This document shows, piece by piece, positions 59,071-64,000 of a stretch of 64,000 nucleotides of DNA. The DNA is from Variovorax beijingensis. GTDB lineage: Bacteria; Pseudomonadota; Gammaproteobacteria; Burkholderiales; Burkholderiaceae_C. The notes beneath the pieces are model-generated. The model was not told where the DNA came from, searched no databases, and saw only the letters and a list, made by a program, of their open reading frames with translations. The stretch is from NCBI RefSeq assembly GCF_007828835.1, contig NZ_VIVL01000005.1, positions 62,001-126,000 on the forward strand. The letters are read 5' to 3'. The first letter of the stretch is position 1. Each line of letters starts with the position of its first letter. The position numbers and the translations under genes were made by a program.

Positions 59071-59961
59071 ATGGATTTATTGATGTCCGATGTGCGGCTT
59101 TTTGTGAAAGCCGTCGAGGTGGGAGGGTTGACGCAAGCGGCCGACGCGTTAAGCGTGCCCAAGGCATCTGCGTCCCGGCAACTCAAGAGGCTGGAGGCCT
59201 TGGTCGGCCACACGCTCCTGCACCGGGGGGCAGGTCGTTTCGGTCTTACCGGTGAAGGGCGCGAGTTCCTTTCCACGGCGAAGGAAGTTCTGGAAGCGGT
59301 GAACCAGGCGCTCTCGCGGCTCTCCGACACCAACGAAGCTCTGACAGGCCAACTGCGGATCTCGGTTCCCGGTTATCTCGGCCGCGAATTGCTCTCCTCG
59401 CACCTGTCGGGCTTCATGGCCGCGCATCCTCTGCTCAAACTCACCGTCGACGTGAACTCCGATCGCGTGGATCTGTTTCGCGAAGATGCCGATGTGGCCA
59501 TCCGGGTGGGGCTCGAGGGCTGCGAAGACCTCGTCGCGAGACGCATCAAGAGGCAGATCCTTGTCCTGTGCGCCGCACCCTGGTATCTCGAGCGCCATCC
59601 GGTGATCGAGACGGTCGACGATCTCGCGGGACACTATTTCTTGACCTGTGGTCCGGAGCGGCAGGCCATGGAAATGGTCGTTCCGGGTCTTGACCGCGAG
59701 TACATCGTCAGGGCTGCGGGCGTATTCCGAGCCAACGATCCGGAATTGCTGCTGAGACTCGCCTGCTCGGCCGGCGGAGTTGCCTTGGTCCCTCTTCTTT
59801 GTGCCAAAGCCGCGATCCAGAGCGGCTCCTTGGTCACTGTCCTTCCGTCATTCGAGCTGATGCCGGAAGAAGTGAATCTGACGTATTTGCCCGCGCGGCG
59901 CAATACTCGAAAAATCAGAGCCTTCGTCGACTTCATATCCAAGGCGCTAGAGCAAGCCTGA
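59071..59961 (+). CDS. LysR-family regulator
   Basis: The 296-residue product starts at the ATG at 59071 (SD GAGGAAAC). The HTH reads GGLTQAADALSVPKASASRQLKRLEALVG, and the effector domain follows the CrgA/DmlR-like pattern with LTGQLRISVPGYLGRELL, DADVAIRVGLEGCEDLVARRI and LLLRLACSAGGVALVP. Members of this branch often regulate a neighbouring oxidoreductase or transporter gene, but none lies next to it here: 400 nt separate it from the surface-protein genes. The target is unknown. Confidence 0.92.
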   Translation: MDLLMSDVRLFVKAVEVGGLTQAADALSVPKASASRQLKRLEALVGHTLLHRGAGRFGLTGEGREFLSTAKEVLEAVNQALSRLSDTNEALTGQLRISVPGYLGRELLSSHLSGFMAAHPLLKLTVDVNSDRVDLFREDADVAIRVGLEGCEDLVARRIKRQILVLCAAPWYLERHPVIETVDDLAGHYFLTCGPERQAMEMVVPGLDREYIVRAAGVFRANDPELLLRLACSAGGVALVPLLCAKAAIQSGSLVTVLPSFELMPEEVNLTYLPARRNTRKIRAFVDFISKALEQA

Positions 59962-60361
59962 TTTGCGCCTTCGCCGCATCGGAGGCCTTCGTGGTTCCGG
60001 CGGTTTCCCCACGTTCCATTTTTCAACGGCAATGCAGCCGGGCTTTCGCACGCCCCTGCGTTGTCGCAGGCAGTTCCACGCATTGACAGGATGGTGCGCG
60101 GTCTTAGCGGGCAAATCGAAAGAGGTTCCAAAATTGAAACCTCCACTTTCAAGATTGGAACCCCGTTTCCTTTGACCGCTGCAGGCACAATCGATGTAGG
60201 TTACAAGTGAAAGCGAACGTACATTGCTGTGAATAAGGGGGTCACGTCGGATGGATCCGTCCGCAGAAAAAAGTTTCGCTGCAATGTGATTTATTTCCAG
60301 GTATTTGTGGCCCTGCTGGCGATTCGTGCCGAATTGCCGTGATCTTTGAACTGGAGCAATC
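59962..60361. other. Intergenic region upstream of the surface-protein pair
   Basis: 400 nt without a supported gene between the LysR gene and the exported protein. It contains the nested inverted repeat at 60124-60162. The rest shows no clear gene; promoters for the following gene must be here. Confidence 0.5.
60124..60162. promoter_or_regulatory. 39-nt nested inverted repeat
   Basis: The outer arms GGTTCCAA/TTGGAACC (60124-60131, 60155-60162) enclose inner arms TTGAAA/TTTCAA (60134-60139, 60147-60152), with 2-nt mismatches between and a 7-nt loop. Half-sites GGTTCCAA and GGTTTCAA are also related to each other. It lies 200 nt upstream of the surface-protein gene and may be an operator or an RNA hairpin. 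Confidence 0.6.
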
Positions 60362-61003
60362 ATGCTTATACAAAAATTGACTCAATCTTTTTTCCACGTC
60401 GCAGGCAGACTCCCTGCTTTGGCTGCAAGCTTTGGCGCCGGAATGATCGCCGTGGCCAGCCTGGCTGCGCCGGCCTCGGCGCAGACTGTCGCAACTCCGT
60501 CCGCGCTCGCTCCCGAGAAAACCGTTGCGGTCGCCCTGACGCAATTCAAGGTGGTGAAGGCTGCGGACGGCAAGGAGCAGCTGCTGGATGCTTCCTCCGT
60601 CAAGCCGGGCGACATCCTGGAATATCGCGCAACCTACGTCAACAAGACCGGCAAGGCGGTTTCCGGCCTGGTCGCCGATCTGCCGATCCCCGAGGGGCTC
60701 GAGTACCTGCCGCGCAGCGCCAAGCCCGGTGCCGCATTGGTCAAGGCGGCCACCAAGGATGGCGTTTACGGCGCCGAGCCGCTGACGCGGAAGGCCGCGA
60801 ACAACAAGACGGAGCCCGTGCCCTACGGCGACTACCGCGCATTGCGCTGGACGCTCGGCCAGCTGCCCGCCGGCGGCGAGACCGCCGTGACTGCGCGCGC
60901 CAAGGTCGAGATCGTCGTTCCGCCAGAGCCGAAGACCTCCGCCGCGGCGCCGCAGGCGCCACCTGTGATGGTGCAGTCCGCTGCAGGCGCTGCCTCGCGC
61001 TGA
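60362..61003 (+). CDS. Exported DUF11-like protein
   Basis: The product is 213 residues. A long signal peptide ends near residue 41 (LAAPASAQ). The mature part is one conserved beta-sandwich-like module: DILEYRATYVNKTGKAVSGLVADLPIPEGLEYLP is the DUF11 pattern (growth of a sequence of alternating strands in bacterial surface proteins), followed by RALRWTLGQLPAGGETAVTARAKV. The tail is Pro/Ala-rich and may be disordered. It immediately precedes the giant repeat protein and a strong terminator lies between them. A secreted or cell-surface adhesin-like partner is likely. Confidence 0.85.
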   Translation: MLIQKLTQSFFHVAGRLPALAASFGAGMIAVASLAAPASAQTVATPSALAPEKTVAVALTQFKVVKAADGKEQLLDASSVKPGDILEYRATYVNKTGKAVSGLVADLPIPEGLEYLPRSAKPGAALVKAATKDGVYGAEPLTRKAANNKTEPVPYGDYRALRWTLGQLPAGGETAVTARAKVEIVVPPEPKTSAAAPQAPPVMVQSAAGAASR

Positions 61004-61072
61004 CCGGTCGACGGTGGTTTTGCCTCCTGGCTTCCGTTTTTCTGTTTCCTTGATTCCTTTGCTATTGCGCGC

Positions 61073-61122
61073 AACCCGGCCGCTGTCTTCCGTTCGCGGA
61101 ATGCCTGAGCCGGGTTTTTTTT
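61073..61122 (+). terminator. Intrinsic terminator with internal UUCG hairpin
   Basis: AACCCGGC (61073-61080) pairs with GCCGGGTT (61109-61116), followed by a T8 run. The loop itself contains TTCCG-TTCG-CGGAA (61088-61101), a perfect hairpin with a UUCG tetraloop. It should stop transcription from the upstream gene, yet the next gene starts only 32 nt later. Confidence 0.9.
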
Positions 61123-61153
61123 GTTCCTTTTTTGACAACCGAGGAGAAACCAC

Positions 61154-64000
61154 GTGAGTCCCACCTTGCCAACCCGGCGCATCGGCTTCAGGCCGAGAGC
61201 CACATGGGCTGGCGCCGCAGTTCTTTCGCTGGGCTTCCTGTTTGGAAGCTCGAGCGCACTTGCAGCGCCGCCGCCTGCCAATACCGTGATCGGTAACCAG
61301 GCTTCAGCCACCTATTCGGATTCGTCCGGCACCACGCAGCTGGCCACCTCCAACCTGGTGCAAACCACGGTGCAGCAGGTCGGCTCGTTCACGCTGGATA
61401 CGTTCAATCAAGTCACGACGACAATCGTCAACACCAAGCTCGGCGCCGCAGGCTCAGTGGTGTATGCACCGCACATCTTGACCAACACCGGCAACGGCTC
61501 GGACACCTTCACCATCACGGTGGACGCCGACAACGATGCCTTCTCCAAGGTCGAGGTCTATCCCGACGCGAACGGCGACGGCATGCCCGACAGCACCACG
61601 CCGCTGTGTACCGCCGCGCCCGCCGCAGTCTGCAGCGTGCCCGCGCAGACCGTGCCCGGCAACAACGGCGCGTTCCAGTTTGTCGTGGCCTACACGATCC
61701 CCGGCACCGCCACCACGCCGACCACGCCGTTCGATACCGCCACCATCACGGCCACCCCGGGCACGCCGGCGCTGTACACGGCACCGAACACATCGGCAGC
61801 GGACAAGGACCAGGTCAACCTGACTACCGTGGCCGCCTTCGGCGCGACCAAGTCGATCGGCGTTCCGGCAGTGGCCGGTCCCGGCGGCGCGGCCTGGCCG
61901 CTCGCGAGCACCGGCGGTCCGCGCTCGTCGTCGGCTTCCTGCTCGACGACCTGGGCGGCAGGCCTGGCTTCCAGCGACACCTGCAAGTACACGGTCTACA
62001 CGCTCACCTTCAACAACACCGGCGGAGCGCCTGGCAAGTTCGCCCTGTCGGACACGTTGCCTTCCGGCTTCACCTATGTCGCGGGTTCCGCCGTCTGGAG
62101 CAGCGCTCCGGGCGTGGCGCTCGGCGACGGTGCCGGTGGCGATCCGGTGGGTATCGATTTCCAGGTGGCAGGCAACACGCTGAATGCCGTCGTGAACTCG
62201 CTCGGCCAGAACGTCACGCAGACGATCAGCTTCGTGGTACTGGTGAACAACACGGCCGTGGTCGGTACGTCGACCACGACCAACGTGGGCCAGTACAACC
62301 CGACGGACTCCCCGACCGCCACCGCAGCGGCGATCGGCACCTTGGGCTCGACCACCAACCCGGCGGCCTACGCCGTCGTCGCCAGCTACGGCCTCGTCGT
62401 GGGTACCAACCCCTCGACCGCGGCAACGGCAGTTGACACGGTGGCCGGCACGCCCAACGGCACGGCGGCCGACACGACCACGCAGCCGTCGGTGGTTGCC
62501 GGCGGCAGCGTCAAGTTCCCGCAGACGGTGTTCAACACCGGCAGCGGCGTCGACAGCATCAACCTGAGCATTGCCAACGGCACGTTCCCGGCCGGCACGA
62601 CCTTTCTGCTGTTCGCGGCGGACGGCGTGACGCCGCTGCTCGACACCACCGGCGACGGCGTTCCCGACACCGGCCCGATTCCGGTCGGCGGCAGCGCCAA
62701 CATCGTGGTGCAGGCCAACGTTCCGGCCAGCGCCACCGTGGGCTCGGGTCCGTTCAACGCGATCCTGACCGGCCGCTCGGCGAACGACCCGACCAAGCTC
62801 GACGCCACGCTCGATCAGGTCACGATCGTCGTCGGTTCGCTCGTCGACCTGACCAACAGCGCAGCCGGTACCGGCTCGGGTTCGGTGGCAGGCGGTGACT
62901 TGGGCCCAGGCCCGAGTCCGCAGCCGACCACGACCAACACCACGCCTGCGGGCACCGGCACGATCTTCACGCTGTTCGTCAAGAACAACGATGCGGCCGG
63001 CCCGGCAACGCAGACCTACACGCTGGCGGCCAGCCAGTCCATCGGCTTTCCGGGCACGCTGCCGGCGGGATGGACGGTGAAGTTCGTGGCAGCGGGCGGC
63101 ACCTGTGCCGCCGCGGCCATCACCAACGTGACCGTGGCTGCCGGTGCGCAGCAGCAGGTCGATGCCTGCGTGACGCCTCCCGCCACGCAAACGCCTGTGA
63201 CGGCCCAGCCGATCTACTTCCGCGTGCAGTCGACCGCCGTGGCATCGACCGGCGTGCTCGTGTCCGACGCCAAGCAGGACGCGGTGACCGTGACCACGGC
63301 AGCAACGCTGGGCGCCACCCTGACGCCCAACAACGTCGGCCAGGTCGCTCCGGGCGGCACCGTCGTCTATGCGCACACGCTGACCAACACCGGCAACCAG
63401 AGCTGCGGCGCGTACACCCTCACGGCCACCGTACCGGCCGCCGATGCGGCGCTGGGCTGGACCACCGCGATCTACCTCGACGTCAACGGCGACGGGCAGA
63501 TCGATGCGGGCGACACGCTGGTTACCGGCCCCCTCGCCGGACCGCTGGCTGCAGGCGCAACGCAGAAGCTGCTGGTGCGCGTGTTCGCACCGGGCGGCGC
63601 CAGCGCCGGCGCAACCGACACGACCACCGTGACGGCCACGTTCACCGATCCGGCGCCGAACTGCGGCACGCCCTCGGCCAACGACATCAGCACCGTGATC
63701 ACGGGCCAGATCCGCGTCCTCAAGACGCAGGCTGCCGACATCGCCTGCGACGGCACGGCTGACGGCGCCTTCGCCGCCACGCCGCTGTCGCTGAAGCCCG
63801 GCCAGTGCATCGTGTACCAGGTCGTTGCGACCAACGAAGGCACCGCGCCGATCACCAACATCGCGATCAACGACGCAGTGCCCGCGTACACGGCAATGAG
63901 CGCCACCCAGCCGGCCAACCAGTGCGTCTCGACCGGCGTGACTGGCACCGCGCTGGCCTATGCCCAGACCCCCACAGCGGTGAGCTGCGGCAGCGCGGCC
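61154..64000 (+). CDS. Giant exported DUF11-repeat surface protein, 5' part
   Basis: An open frame from a GTG at 61154 (GAGGAG SD) runs to the window end: 949 codons without a stop. The signal peptide is residues 1-38 or so (SSSALAA). The rest is a succession of Ig-like DUF11/CARDB-type modules: VVYAPHILTNTGNGSDTFTITV near 95-115, YTLTFNNTGGAPGKFALSDTLPSG near 278-300, KFPQTVFNTGSGVDSINLSI near 452-475, VVYAHTLTNTGNQSC near 737-751 and IVYQVVATNEGTAPITNIAIND near 886-907. Three DxNxDGxxD-type calcium loops start at residues 138, 497 and 776. It is probably a filamentous outer-surface protein. The C-terminus, including any anchor, lies outside. Confidence 0.88.
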   Translation, partial: MSPTLPTRRIGFRPRATWAGAAVLSLGFLFGSSSALAAPPPANTVIGNQASATYSDSSGTTQLATSNLVQTTVQQVGSFTLDTFNQVTTTIVNTKLGAAGSVVYAPHILTNTGNGSDTFTITVDADNDAFSKVEVYPDANGDGMPDSTTPLCTAAPAAVCSVPAQTVPGNNGAFQFVVAYTIPGTATTPTTPFDTATITATPGTPALYTAPNTSAADKDQVNLTTVAAFGATKSIGVPAVAGPGGAAWPLASTGGPRSSSASCSTTWAAGLASSDTCKYTVYTLTFNNTGGAPGKFALSDTLPSGFTYVAGSAVWSSAPGVALGDGAGGDPVGIDFQVAGNTLNAVVNSLGQNVTQTISFVVLVNNTAVVGTSTTTNVGQYNPTDSPTATAAAIGTLGSTTNPAAYAVVASYGLVVGTNPSTAATAVDTVAGTPNGTAADTTTQPSVVAGGSVKFPQTVFNTGSGVDSINLSIANGTFPAGTTFLLFAADGVTPLLDTTGDGVPDTGPIPVGGSANIVVQANVPASATVGSGPFNAILTGRSANDPTKLDATLDQVTIVVGSLVDLTNSAAGTGSGSVAGGDLGPGPSPQPTTTNTTPAGTGTIFTLFVKNNDAAGPATQTYTLAASQSIGFPGTLPAGWTVKFVAAGGTCAAAAITNVTVAAGAQQQVDACVTPPATQTPVTAQPIYFRVQSTAVASTGVLVSDAKQDAVTVTTAATLGATLTPNNVGQVAPGGTVVYAHTLTNTGNQSCGAYTLTATVPAADAALGWTTAIYLDVNGDGQIDAGDTLVTGPLAGPLAAGATQKLLVRVFAPGGASAGATDTTTVTATFTDPAPNCGTPSANDISTVITGQIRVLKTQAADIACDGTADGAFAATPLSLKPGQCIVYQVVATNEGTAPITNIAINDAVPAYTAMSATQPANQCVSTGVTGTALAYAQTPTAVSCGSAA

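Noticed and set aside
61454..63376. A 640-codon minus-strand frame opposite the DUF11 protein
   Set aside because: It is a mirror of the repeat gene: extremely Arg/Gly/Val-rich and without a signal or motif. The plus-strand frame continues without a stop from 61154 to 64000.
1..64000. tRNA, rRNA, CRISPR arrays, insertion sequences, prophage genes
   Set aside because: I looked in all gaps and on both strands and saw no cloverleaf, spaced direct-repeat array, transposase, integrase or phage structural motif. A covariance-model search would be needed to exclude small RNAs.

Overview
The window is high-GC, gene-dense bacterial DNA of betaproteobacterial character, most like the Comamonadaceae (Variovorax and relatives). 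The reasons are the codon and GC pattern, four Bug/TctC-type tripartite-tricarboxylate receptors, a fused DctQM TRAP transporter, five LysR regulators and many small catabolic operons with 4-nt start/stop overlaps. No lineage marker gene is present, so the genus is an inference. I found no rRNA, tRNA, CRISPR array, insertion sequence or integron. Both ends cut genes: a PPC/DUF296 protein at the left and a giant DUF11-repeat surface protein at the right.

Left part (1-24.4 kb). A plus-strand operon (PPC-domain protein, SDR, SCP-x-type thiolase, acyl-CoA ligase, TRAP receptor, fused TRAP permease) probably imports an organic acid and degrades it as a CoA thioester. Then come an XRE regulator, an SDR/TetR divergent pair sharing a nested palindromic operator, a membrane protein, a Tat-exported PhoD-type lipoprotein phosphatase, an NmrA-like oxidoreductase and an ANT(3'')-like (AadA) adenylyltransferase. 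A minus-strand catabolic operon (CoA-transferase, intradiol dioxygenase, short citrate-synthase/citryl-CoA-lyase homologue, two Bug receptors) faces its own LysR gene; this is the most interesting metabolic locus. An AbiE toxin-antitoxin pair, an orphan protein, two tiny membrane proteins and a glycerophosphodiester phosphodiesterase follow.

Middle (24.4-45.2 kb). A MocR regulator diverges from an epimerase/cupin pair. Next are a Nudix hydrolase, a PyrF-like protein with an altered active-site motif, and a MerR regulator fused to a P-loop ATPase domain with a textbook 19-bp-spacer MerR promoter. An eight-gene minus-strand operon (HAD, FAD amine oxidase, Dpp-type ABC importer, tartrate/isopropylmalate-type dehydrogenase, succinate-semialdehyde dehydrogenase) is followed on the plus strand by a GNAT protein, a GhrA-type reductase, an omega-aminotransferase and an Lrp regulator. 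Together these suggest uptake and oxidation of an amine or omega-amino acid. A ParDE pair and a decayed DUF4124 gene close the section.

Right part (45.2-64 kb). An amidase/Bug/MFS operon diverges from its LysR gene. The regulator/amidase promoter segment of this locus reappears 8.2 kb away, inverted and decayed (57750-58258). Between the copies lie a DUF4337 protein, a HipBA pair with repeated operators, and a HAD/FAD-oxidoreductase/Bug operon with its own LysR and a RidA-like protein. After an AT-richer gene-poor stretch come another LysR and a pair of exported adhesin-like proteins separated by a strong intrinsic terminator.
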